From the NCBI RefSeq assembly GCF_002875705.1, contig NZ_MCZZ01000131.1:1-57727 (forward strand): 57,727 nt of DNA, written 5' to 3'. Positions within the stretch are counted from its first letter, which is position 1; each line of letters starts with the position of its first letter. A model generated the notes under the pieces. That model was not told the origin of the DNA, made no database searches, and saw nothing but the letters and a program-made list of their open reading frames with translations. Made by a program: the position numbers and the translations under genes. Origin of the DNA: Vibrio sp. 10N.261.45.E2. GTDB lineage: Bacteria > Pseudomonadota > Gammaproteobacteria > Enterobacterales > Vibrionaceae. This document shows positions 16,326-24,860 of this stretch, piece after piece.

Positions 16326-18183
16326 GGTGAACCCCTTTTGAATGAACTGGCCAAGGTGCAGCAACTTGAGTGTACCCAGACTCTTTATCGGCATTTTGCA
16401 TCAAACGTGTTGTGAAGTTATTTTTGCTTGGGAAGTGGCCATCGTTAACTAATGCTAACAGTTCGGGTTGCTGACCATTGATCGACTGCCAGCGGACGAT
16501 TGCGTCTTTTAAAGTGCCCCATAACGTATTCTCAAGTGCTGAGTCCCCTTCAGCGATAAAGAAAACAGCCTCGCTAACATTGTTAATGAAAGTGCAGTAA
16601 CCTATGCGGTTCCAACCTTGCTCACGGCTGTAGTACACCGATTGACGAGCACGCTCTGAAAGTTGCTGAAGTGTCTCTGATGGCCAAAATTCGGGTAGCA
16701 ACTTGGTGCCTTCTAAGTCTCGAATCCATACACAGCATGGCATGTCTTTTTCAAAACCAATCAGCGTGTTTTGTAGATGAGGTTCAAACGCAACTCCGTG
16801 TTTGAAGTAGTAGTTAAAGACACCAGGAATCAAACAATGCAGATAGCGTTCAAACCACAGCGTGGCGATATCTGCATATTGGCTTTGTGTTGTTTGCGCT
16901 TTGTGTTTGAGTTGAGTGGCGATGCAACTATTCCCGTCTGTGTCGTAAGCAAAGAGTGCTCCTGCTAGCGTTGGCTGCAAAATATCGGTTTCACTTAAAC
17001 TGAAATTCTCTCGATATAAGATACCAAATGATTCTCGAGCCTTAATAACATCCGCATGTTCTTGGTCAGCCACAGATTCTAGATTCAATGTGGTGGCGTA
17101 GGGTTCTGTCATTACCTTGAATACTGGATTACGTAGTTGCTCGCTTTCTTTGATTGGATGAAGAATTGAGGTTAATTGAACGGCACTATCGAGTTCATAC
17201 CATGCGTTTTTACGTACACAGTTGGTTAAACGTACATTGATAGAGAACTTAGCAAACCAATCCATATCCGGGTGATACAGAGTGCGCACGGATGAAGTGG
17301 GTAAGAGTTTTTCACCATCTAATCCAAGCGGGATGATCTTGCCTTGTTCAATGGCCGTTTTGACCACTGGGTTTTGCAAAAGCGTGTAACTTTCCCAAGG
17401 GTGGCAAGGGTAAAGCATGGTATTTGCTGAATTGTTCTCGTCAGGTGCAAGTTGTTCAAGCATGGTAATCGGTGAGGTTCGGTCATCTGAACTCAAGACG
17501 TCGAGCAAAGCAGTATCCACCTTAAACCAATAGAGAGGAACTTTCGCGCCAACCTCAGGGGAGCACGCTAGCAGATCATCGATACTGACACCAGATCGAC
17601 TCTTTGGTGTTGGATGAAAAGTATGTCCCCAAAGTAACGATTGCTCTGATGCGATAAACGCATTGTGATGCTGAGGTGAGCTGCTTGAGTTTAGGAACTG
17701 CTCGGTGATCAACAAACTGTTTTCCATTTGCTCGATCAACTCGTGATTGAATGGAATCGTCAGCACTTGTTTTAGGTAATTGAGTAGAAGTGTCAGGGTT
17801 TGCGTCGCGTCCAGCTTACACCAAGCTGCTCCGGGCATTTTGGCCCAAGGTGTATCGCTGAGTTTCACTTTCCCCAGCTTACTGGTGTACTCAATGGGTA
17901 AAATCATCAGACCATTTTTCTGAGGTTGATTTTGGTGAGGTAGGTGAACAGCCACGCGCTGGTGAGCACTGTAGTTTCTTTTCAAAGTTTGAGGCAGAGA
18001 GGCAGAACTGTAGCGCCAATTGACCTGCTTCTTTGGTATCGCGTATTCACGTAGGTAACAGTTCACCACGCCCATGATGGTATTGAGTTGGGCTTTTTCT
18101 CGGTTTAGCAGTACTTTTTTATGATTTTGAAGAACTTGGTCTTCAGCGGAATATTCACTTGGAGGTAATTGAGTCTGTAACAT
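16318..18183 (-). CDS. pvsD: Vibrioferrin NIS synthetase PvsD (IucA/IucC family)
   Basis: An about 621-residue NRPS-independent siderophore synthetase of the IucA/IucC family. Recognisable blocks are YPCHPWESYTLL, the ATP-binding SSVRTLYHPDMDWFAKFSINVRLTN and the C-terminal HGVAFEPHLQNTLIGFEKD. PvsD is the enzyme that activates citrate and joins it to L-serine. The start is uncertain: the ATG at 18183 lies four codons inside a frame that could also begin with TTG at 18195. Neither has a clear ribosome-binding site, which fits coupling to pvsC, whose end overlaps it. Confidence 0.93.
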   Translation of the reverse strand: MLQTQLPPSEYSAEDQVLQNHKKVLLNREKAQLNTIMGVVNCYLREYAIPKKQVNWRYSSASLPQTLKRNYSAHQRVAVHLPHQNQPQKNGLMILPIEYTSKLGKVKLSDTPWAKMPGAAWCKLDATQTLTLLLNYLKQVLTIPFNHELIEQMENSLLITEQFLNSSSSPQHHNAFIASEQSLLWGHTFHPTPKSRSGVSIDDLLACSPEVGAKVPLYWFKVDTALLDVLSSDDRTSPITMLEQLAPDENNSANTMLYPCHPWESYTLLQNPVVKTAIEQGKIIPLGLDGEKLLPTSSVRTLYHPDMDWFAKFSINVRLTNCVRKNAWYELDSAVQLTSILHPIKESEQLRNPVFKVMTEPYATTLNLESVADQEHADVIKARESFGILYRENFSLSETDILQPTLAGALFAYDTDGNSCIATQLKHKAQTTQSQYADIATLWFERYLHCLIPGVFNYYFKHGVAFEPHLQNTLIGFEKDMPCCVWIRDLEGTKLLPEFWPSETLQQLSERARQSVYYSREQGWNRIGYCTFINNVSEAVFFIAEGDSALENTLWGTLKDAIVRWQSINGQQPELLALVNDGHFPSKNNFTTRLMQNADKESGYTQVAAPWPVHSKGVHHA

Positions 18184-19372
18184 GTTGATGTCCAAATTTT
18201 GAATGGATGATCAGTGCGATAGCAGTAATGCCACTGACCAACATAGAAAGTATGAAAGGAACCTCAAGCCAGCCCAAGCTTGATATGAAAGACGCGCTCA
18301 ATCCAGCCGCAACGCCACCCCATTTAGACATGGCATCAAAGCGCGAAAATACTTTGCCGCTTTGTCGTCGATCAATTTGGTTTGCTAACATTTGATGCAA
18401 GCCGTGATAACAGCAAACCATGCCAAGCCCGAAAACAATACGAGCAATAATCAATACTTCTTGATAAGAAGTGAGATGCATTGCGGCACTGAGTGAAAGC
18501 AAACCAAAGCCTAGCCATAAAGTACGCTGCGCTTGATTGCGTTCAAGCTGGTGGCGATCAACCCATTCTGAGAACAGATGAACTTTCCCTGCAAAGAGCA
18601 GATAAACACCATGTGGGAGGGCATATAAAAATCCAATCCACGCTTGGCTTGTCACTCCATATTGCTGCACATAAGGCGAGAAATAGGGGAACGTGACGAC
18701 CATGGCGAAAGCAAAGCTGAACTGCGCGCCAAACACCCAATAAAGCGCATTTAACGAGTTGAATTGGCTGTGTTGAGCTTTATCCGATGCCTGATCTTTT
18801 ACTATCCCCTTAGATTTCGCTAAGTCATCAATGGGTAATGTTAAGGTGATCACTAGCGCGAATAGCGGCAAAGCGGACAGCCACAGATACGCGTTCAGCG
18901 GGTTTGTTTCCGATAAACTCCAGCCAAGCCCAATCGGAGCAATAATTAGCGCCAGACGGGCAGAAAGCTGAGTTTTATTGAGTGATTTACCGAGTGCTTT
19001 CGCATCGTTGATTTGACTGGATAAGTAGCTGTTTGAGGCGGCCATGGTGCCACCAAAGGTTCCTTGAATGATAAGACCAAACACAAACATTGCGAGGTTA
19101 TCGGCTAAGCCACACAGCGCGAAGCCTGCTGCAAGCCCGAGTTGAGCACGCAATAGAGATCGACGTCTGCCATATTTATCAGCAAACTGACCCCAAAAGC
19201 GCGCCGCAACGGCCGTGCAAAAGGTGGGCAAAATGAACAGTACCCCCGCCCAATCCGAAGTAATGTTTGCGTCCAGTGTTGGCAATACCATCGGCAAAAA
19301 CAGCGGCATTCCTAAGGCTGCAAACGCGGCGATAAAGTGGCTTAAAAGCACGCAATAGATGAGTTTGGTCAT
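18155..19372 (-). CDS. pvsC: Vibrioferrin exporter PvsC (MFS transporter)
   Basis: A 405-residue major facilitator superfamily protein with about 12 hydrophobic segments and the MFS loop motif GQFADKYGRRRSLL between TM2 and TM3. By position between two NIS synthetase genes it is PvsC, the inner-membrane exporter of vibrioferrin. It starts six bases after the pvsB stop and overlaps the start of pvsD, consistent with one polycistronic, translationally coupled message. Confidence 0.92.
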   Translation of the reverse strand: MTKLIYCVLLSHFIAAFAALGMPLFLPMVLPTLDANITSDWAGVLFILPTFCTAVAARFWGQFADKYGRRRSLLRAQLGLAAGFALCGLADNLAMFVFGLIIQGTFGGTMAASNSYLSSQINDAKALGKSLNKTQLSARLALIIAPIGLGWSLSETNPLNAYLWLSALPLFALVITLTLPIDDLAKSKGIVKDQASDKAQHSQFNSLNALYWVFGAQFSFAFAMVVTFPYFSPYVQQYGVTSQAWIGFLYALPHGVYLLFAGKVHLFSEWVDRHQLERNQAQRTLWLGFGLLSLSAAMHLTSYQEVLIIARIVFGLGMVCCYHGLHQMLANQIDRRQSGKVFSRFDAMSKWGGVAAGLSASFISSLGWLEVPFILSMLVSGITAIALIIHSKFGHQHVTDSITSK

Positions 19373-19378
19373 GATGGG

Positions 19379-21190
19379 TTAACTCACGCTCTGCTTGATG
19401 TTTTCAAGGTAAACGTGTTGTGCTTCTTCGCTGGTTAGCAATAAGAAGTTCGGTGCTGACAAACCATAAAATTTATTGATATCGCTTGCGCCAGACGCCT
19501 CTTTAGACAATAAGCTACCTGAGCTCAATAGATACTTAGCGTATAGGTTGGGTGACTCAAACAACATCTCGTTTGCGAGCCTGGTGTTGTGTCCTTGTTT
19601 GTCCAACTGACTAAGTTGTTGTGAGAGGCTATTGGCGACTACTTCATACAGATAAGCTGACGTGGCGATTCCTTTCGTCGCCATTGCTTCCACAATCGCG
19701 GCAATGTCTAGCTGCAAAGTAATGGTGGTAAACATCTGACCAAGAGCAAGCTCATTGTCTACTGTGATGCGTTGATCTAAAAGGTGAGCGCATTTTACAG
19801 GCGATTGTTGCTCAAACGTTTGGAAACGCTCTGGCCAAATACGCGCTGCATCGTTGTCTTTCATGGCTAAGGTCATCTCGCCTTGCTCGTCGAATGCGAT
19901 GATGGCGTTCTGTTGGTTAGACTCCAAAGCGATACCGTAACGAATCCACAATGTAAGGTGTACTTTGCAAAGCAGATCAACGTAATCTTTAAACCAAGTC
20001 AGCGTATCTTGCTGATAATACTGTTCGGCGAGGTGTTCCAAGAACAAACGTCCATCAGGCATTGGGCTAGCAAGGGCAGCCACAGGCACCAGTGCTTTGT
20101 CTTGGAAGTAGCTCAGCGGGTATTCACGCACAATATAAGCAAAGGTCTTATCGTCTCCCACATGGCCGCCATGTTTCTCATTACAATGGAAAAGCGTGCC
20201 GTGTAAGTCTTGATCTGCTTGCTCTAAGTGCGTCAATAAACGTTCAAACCAATGCCCATCATAGAGCGTGGATGGTTTGATTAGGCGAATGTTTTTAGTA
20301 CCCAAAGATCGCATGATCAGTGGCACTTTAATGTGGATCTGCGGTGCTTGATTCACGACAACAGTACGCACTGACAGGGTAGGAGTCACCTCAAGATAAG
20401 CAACCGGCGCTTTGATAACACCGTCAGGAAGTCCATCAAGACTCCTTAGTGTTAATGGATGTGCGGGGAATAACTCATGGCTAAGAGCAAAGTCGGCGGG
20501 CAGACCCACTTGCTCCATCGTCGGCCAACATTCCGGCTGCGGACTGGTCAATGTAACGAGTGACTTCTCGATTGCGAGCCAACGAAGTTCAAAGCTTTGT
20601 GCAAATTCTGGCGCAAATTGCTCTAGATCGTGATCGCTTAAACCGAACTTAGCACGTGCTGTCGGGTAGTAAGGGTGGTCAAGATAGGATGCGATTTGAT
20701 CGGCACGCAATAGCTTTTGCTCCCAACGCTCTAGTTGAGAAATCGGCAGCATGAGTGATTCGGATTGCTGACTGAAGGCGCCATCACACAATCCTTTGTG
20801 TTTTTCTGCGCATTCGAGTTCTTGCAAATAACCATCTAATAATGAATGAGAACTTTCATGAGCACTTGCTTTCAATAACTCGATCCAATCTTGATAGTGC
20901 TGCTGGTTTTCAACTAAACCATTTCTCTCGATAAACCAACCATTACCTTTCGAGCCATCTGGTTGGCCGTATCCCCAACGCTGCATGTAATAGCTCGGAG
21001 TAACGGGCAGGTAGAGTGTAAAGTCTGAACCTGAAAAAGTGGCCCAAATTTGATTACGAGGATAAGAAGATAGTTTGAGTCTACTCGGGAGCTGAGATTT
21101 AAATTGGCTTTGAGAAACTAATCCGAACAAATCTTCACGCAAACAAGTATCGACTAAGCGTTGAGTGAGGTATAACGCGTTTTCATTCAT
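19379..21190 (-). CDS. pvsB: Vibrioferrin NIS synthetase PvsB (IucA/IucC family)
   Basis: A 603-residue IucA/IucC-family synthetase. The ATP/substrate region VNQAPQIHIKVPLIMRSLGTKNIRLIK and the C-terminal RYGIALESNQQNAIIAFDEQGE are visible. PvsB makes the final condensation in vibrioferrin, joining the citryl-ethanolamine half to the alanine-2-oxoglutarate half. Its ATG overlaps the pvsA stop (ATGA), a four-base coupling. The low similarity to PvsD in this window fits their different NIS subtypes. Confidence 0.93.
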   Translation of the reverse strand: MNENALYLTQRLVDTCLREDLFGLVSQSQFKSQLPSRLKLSSYPRNQIWATFSGSDFTLYLPVTPSYYMQRWGYGQPDGSKGNGWFIERNGLVENQQHYQDWIELLKASAHESSHSLLDGYLQELECAEKHKGLCDGAFSQQSESLMLPISQLERWEQKLLRADQIASYLDHPYYPTARAKFGLSDHDLEQFAPEFAQSFELRWLAIEKSLVTLTSPQPECWPTMEQVGLPADFALSHELFPAHPLTLRSLDGLPDGVIKAPVAYLEVTPTLSVRTVVVNQAPQIHIKVPLIMRSLGTKNIRLIKPSTLYDGHWFERLLTHLEQADQDLHGTLFHCNEKHGGHVGDDKTFAYIVREYPLSYFQDKALVPVAALASPMPDGRLFLEHLAEQYYQQDTLTWFKDYVDLLCKVHLTLWIRYGIALESNQQNAIIAFDEQGEMTLAMKDNDAARIWPERFQTFEQQSPVKCAHLLDQRITVDNELALGQMFTTITLQLDIAAIVEAMATKGIATSAYLYEVVANSLSQQLSQLDKQGHNTRLANEMLFESPNLYAKYLLSSGSLLSKEASGASDINKFYGLSAPNFLLLTSEEAQHVYLENIKQSVS

Positions 21191-22398
21191 GCTGTTACCT
21201 CGTTTGTTGCTGTTAGGTGGAAGCGAGAGATTGCCTGTTGTAGAGCGGGTTCTAGAGTTTGGCCAGAAGGAGAAACGACCGAAATTCTCGCTAAGTAATC
21301 CTTGTTGGAATAACTTTGTTGGAACGTCTCACCAACCTTTTTAAGCACTTGCTGCTGAACAACAATATCGCCCTCTTGGTGAATGAAAGAGGTTGATGAC
21401 CCTTCAATCAAACCGCTTTGTTGGGCCACTACATAGTGCACATGGGCGCTACCATCAATACGAAATGTAGGATCAAGCTTGTGACCCAAGTGAAGATTTA
21501 AGATGGTATTGAACCAATTGCCGCCACTGAGGTTATCAAGCAAGAACTCTCGTCCATCACCAATACTTCGATAGTTGATCTCGACCAGTACCGGCCCCGA
21601 ATCTGTGATGATGAACTCGCTATGACAGACACCAAACCCCACCCCAAATGTTTGAAGCTGACGTATACATTCTTCTTGGTAGTGAACGCTGTTAATACCA
21701 TTCCAACTCGCAGCGGTTTCGATGAAGTAAGGAGGTGCTGAGAGTTCTACATCAAACCCACCAAGCGCGACCAAATTGTCTCCGTCACCAATAGTTTCGA
21801 CAGTAATAAGTGGACCTTGCAAAAACGCCTCAACCAAGATGGGAGTAGTAGGGTGCTTTTGCCAAAACGTATCGCAATAGTTATCCAGCTCAGCCGCAGA
21901 ATCGCAGCGCTGCACGTCTAAACTAGCCACGCCTTCCTTGGGCTTCGCAACGACAGGAAAATCGAAATCGAATACCGGAGCACTCTCTCGACTTAACAAA
22001 ACACTTTGAGTATTAGGTAACGATTTTTCGTTGAGAACCTGACGAGTTAAGTATTTGTTTTTCGCCTTGAGCGTCACATTCCAATCTTTAGCTGGTAGGC
22101 CAAAGAACTGTGCACAGATTGCGGTTGAGGTTTGTAGGTGGTCGCTGTTGCTGAACACAGCATGAGGTTCTAGATCTTGCTCTGTAATGATTTCAATGAG
22201 TTCAAGAGGGTTGAACACATCGCATTCTAGAATTTCATCGGGATTAAAGCGGTCATCTTCATTCGCCAGTTTTAAGTGGTTGAGTTTGTGGTCTGTGATC
22301 AAAACGACGTGGAGACCCATCGCTTTTGCTGTCGGCACGAAGCCGTGAGTGATCGCATCATTCACGACGTGACTCACGATAATAATCGTAGATTTCAT
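21187..22398 (-). CDS. pvsA: Vibrioferrin biosynthesis ATP-grasp ligase PvsA
   Basis: A 403-residue ATP-grasp enzyme. The central ATP-grasp fold shows FPVVAKPKEGVASLDVQRC (ATP-binding lysine region), PILVEAFLQGPLITVETIG and the metal/ATP motif SGPVLVEINYRSIGDG. In vibrioferrin biosynthesis PvsA couples L-alanine and 2-oxoglutarate into one half of the siderophore. It is the first gene of the operon, with TAGGAAAAG before the ATG, and reads away from psuA across a shared promoter region with a Fur box. Confidence 0.93.
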   Translation of the reverse strand: MKSTIIIVSHVVNDAITHGFVPTAKAMGLHVVLITDHKLNHLKLANEDDRFNPDEILECDVFNPLELIEIITEQDLEPHAVFSNSDHLQTSTAICAQFFGLPAKDWNVTLKAKNKYLTRQVLNEKSLPNTQSVLLSRESAPVFDFDFPVVAKPKEGVASLDVQRCDSAAELDNYCDTFWQKHPTTPILVEAFLQGPLITVETIGDGDNLVALGGFDVELSAPPYFIETAASWNGINSVHYQEECIRQLQTFGVGFGVCHSEFIITDSGPVLVEINYRSIGDGREFLLDNLSGGNWFNTILNLHLGHKLDPTFRIDGSAHVHYVVAQQSGLIEGSSTSFIHQEGDIVVQQQVLKKVGETFQQSYSNKDYLARISVVSPSGQTLEPALQQAISRFHLTATNEVTA

Positions 22399-22636
22399 GG
22401 GCTTTTCCTAATTTTCTAACGTTGTTGTTACCTACTCACACATGACTTCCAAGCGGTCTCTTTCAAGGTTTAAGAAAGAGTGTTTTGTTATCACTTTGTT
22501 TTTATTGATTATTTCATCACTACGCTTGTTGAATAAGGGAAACAAATATAGATCATAAAATTTATATTGCAAACACAAATGATATTTGTTTTCATTCGTA
22601 TTGTTGTGATTTTATAAACTAAAACGGAATTAGAAA
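22399..22636. promoter_or_regulatory. Divergent pvs/psu promoter region
   Basis: A 238-bp A+T-rich gap between pvsA and psuA that must contain both promoters. One clear Fur box lies at 22578-22596. A second, weaker A+T-rich candidate around 22480-22515 could serve the pvs side, but I cannot align it confidently. Confidence 0.7.
22578..22596. promoter_or_regulatory. Fur box
   Basis: AATGATATTTGTTTTCATT matches the Vibrio-type 19-bp Fur consensus AATGANAATNATTNTCATT at 14 of 16 defined positions. It lies about 40 bp upstream of the psuA ATG, so iron-replete Fur would block the psu-pvu transcript and probably the divergent pvs one too. Confidence 0.8.
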
Positions 22637-24673
22637 ATGAATATTAGATTGGCCTTGTCCCCCCTCGCTTTGGCTATTGGAGGTGCCTTAACCGCAGTGG
22701 CTACCGTGTCAAATGTAATGGCAGCAGAAGACGTCGCGGTAGACGAAACCCTGCAAGTTATTGGTCATCAGTACGAAGGTTACGCAGAGCATATGCCGCA
22801 GTCGGGTACCAAAACGGATGTTGAATGGTTGGATGTACCGCAGGCAGTATCGGTGGTCACAAAGACGGAAATGCAAGACCGTGGAGCTGTACGTTTGGTG
22901 GATGCTCTTGACGGTGTTGCAGGGGTTAACAACACCTTGGGTGAGGGAAGCCGAGACCAATTTGTGATTCGTGGTTTTGATGCTCTCAACGACATGTACC
23001 GTGACGGCATGCGTGATGACGGAACGCTTCAATCGTACCGAAGCCTAGCGAATATCGAACGTGTCGAAGTGGTAAAAGGCCCTGCAGGCGCACTTTATGG
23101 CCGAGGTTCAGCGGGCGGTATCATCAACTTGGTCACCAAGCGTGCTAACGGTGATAATTTCACACACGTCAATGGCAGTGTTGGCAGCAACAATCTGTTT
23201 GTTGGCCAGGTTGACAGCTCGATGGCGATTACTGACAAAGTCAGTGGCCGTATCAACGTGGAAAGTCGACAGTCGGATTCCTATGTAGACCACGTCGACT
23301 CGAATGACTTCTTTATCGCACCAACCATTCGTGTATTACCAGCGGATGGTCACACAATTGATCTCGATGTCGAATATGCTCACCAAGAGTTGGTGCCATA
23401 TCGTGGTGTTCCATCAAAGAATGGTAAGCCGGTCGATGTCTCTGAAAGCACGTTTTACGGTGGCACGAACGACTATCAAGAGTCAGACAGCATTCGTGTT
23501 GGCGTCAATTATGAATGGCTTTTGAATAGTGAATGGGCATGGACAAACCGTGCAGCATACAACCATATCGAACTTGAGCAAAAGGGTACACGCCAAGGAA
23601 CGGTAACAGGGAATGAAGTTTCTCAAACCGTGAACAATTTCGGTTACGATCCTCGTACCACGACGACTCTTCAATCTGAGCTAGTTTGGGAAACTGATTC
23701 GAATCAAATGATGATCGGTGCGGATTATAATCAGATCAATATCGACTTAACGCTCGCAAGCGATAAAACCTTACCCCCGAAAGACATCTATAACCCTGTA
23801 GCAGGCCCAACACCGAATCCGGGCTTCAAACCTTTCCGTGATAACACGACAACGACCACTGGCATCTACATTCAAGACGTTTATACCTTTGGTGATCTTT
23901 CAGTGATCGGCAATGTACGTTACGACTCGATGGAGCTTGAACAACAAAAAGCGGGCTCAGCAAAAGAGAATCTAGACGATGACAAAGTGAGCTACCGTGG
24001 TGGTTTGGTCTACCGTCTCAACAATGATATGTCAGTGTATGCAAGCTTAGCTCGATCATGGCAACTGCCTTACTCGGGTATTTATATCAATCCTAAATTG
24101 GCTGAATTCTTCCATACCGATTTAAAAGAAGTGGGCGCCAAAGCTTACTTACTAGATAGCGCCTTGATGTTGAATGCCGCAATCTTCCAAATTGATCAAG
24201 AGCAACCAGAAACCAATATAGAAGGGGATGTTGTCAACAAGATTGAAGCTCGCCACCAAGGTATTGAGTTAGAAGCTCGAGGTCAGTTTACAGATAAGTG
24301 GGACATTTCTGTGGGCTACAGCTACCTGGATGCAGAAAACAAAGAGACAGGCAAAAAGCCAAACGACGTGTCTGATCACTTGTTCTCACTTTGGAGTACT
24401 TACCAGCTAGACGATAACTGGCGTTTGGGTGGTGGTGTGAAATACGTAGGCGACCGTTACGCGGGTAATGATGAAGCGGTAGCGCTGGGTGACTACACCA
24501 CGGTTGACTTGATGGCAGCATACACCGCGGGTCGTCACAAAGTTCAAGCGAATGCTTACAACGTGCTTAATGAGAAATACATTCTTGGTGCAACCAACGG
24601 CACGTCTGGTACTAACCAGATTGGTTACGGAGCGCCGGCCGAATTCATGCTCAGCTACGGCTATCAGTTTTAA
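22637..24673 (+). CDS. psuA: TonB-dependent ferric-siderophore receptor PsuA
   Basis: A 678-residue outer-membrane receptor. It has a signal peptide ending near NVMAAED and a TonB-box-like ETLQVIGHQ. The plug domain covers about residues 55-165 (VPQAVSVVTKTEMQDRG; GPAGALYGRGSAGGIINLVTK), followed by a 22-strand barrel ending in aromatic GYQF. It belongs to the FhuE/FoxA-type branch and by synteny is PsuA, the first gene of the vibrioferrin uptake operon. It takes up ferric vibrioferrin or a related siderophore. It lies directly downstream of the Fur box. GGAATTAG precedes the ATG. Confidence 0.9.
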   Translation: MNIRLALSPLALAIGGALTAVATVSNVMAAEDVAVDETLQVIGHQYEGYAEHMPQSGTKTDVEWLDVPQAVSVVTKTEMQDRGAVRLVDALDGVAGVNNTLGEGSRDQFVIRGFDALNDMYRDGMRDDGTLQSYRSLANIERVEVVKGPAGALYGRGSAGGIINLVTKRANGDNFTHVNGSVGSNNLFVGQVDSSMAITDKVSGRINVESRQSDSYVDHVDSNDFFIAPTIRVLPADGHTIDLDVEYAHQELVPYRGVPSKNGKPVDVSESTFYGGTNDYQESDSIRVGVNYEWLLNSEWAWTNRAAYNHIELEQKGTRQGTVTGNEVSQTVNNFGYDPRTTTTLQSELVWETDSNQMMIGADYNQINIDLTLASDKTLPPKDIYNPVAGPTPNPGFKPFRDNTTTTTGIYIQDVYTFGDLSVIGNVRYDSMELEQQKAGSAKENLDDDKVSYRGGLVYRLNNDMSVYASLARSWQLPYSGIYINPKLAEFFHTDLKEVGAKAYLLDSALMLNAAIFQIDQEQPETNIEGDVVNKIEARHQGIELEARGQFTDKWDISVGYSYLDAENKETGKKPNDVSDHLFSLWSTYQLDDNWRLGGGVKYVGDRYAGNDEAVALGDYTTVDLMAAYTAGRHKVQANAYNVLNEKYILGATNGTSGTNQIGYGAPAEFMLSYGYQF

Positions 24674-24762
24674 AAGCTAATGCAGTTCTAAGAGTTAGTT
24701 CATTTCTAATAACTCTTTCTACTCTAAATCGATTGTTTTGTTCGCTACGAATGAGTGAACAG

Positions 24763-24838
24763 TTGGCCTTATTTTTAGGCCATTTAGCCCATAGGGTCAA
24801 AGCGCCGATATCAGTGTAAACACGGCCTTTGACCCTAA
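24763..24838 (+). other. Intercistronic hairpins between psuA and pvuA
   Basis: A small hairpin (TGGCCT / AGGCCA, 24763-24781 region) is followed by a strong one at 24792-24837. The strong stem pairs TAGGGTCAAAG with CTTTGACCCTA and continues inward with GCCG/CGGC after one bulged C. No T-run follows, so this is probably an mRNA-stabilising or processing structure rather than a full terminator. Confidence 0.75.
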
Positions 24839-24860
24839 CCTGCCTACTTAGGAGATTTTC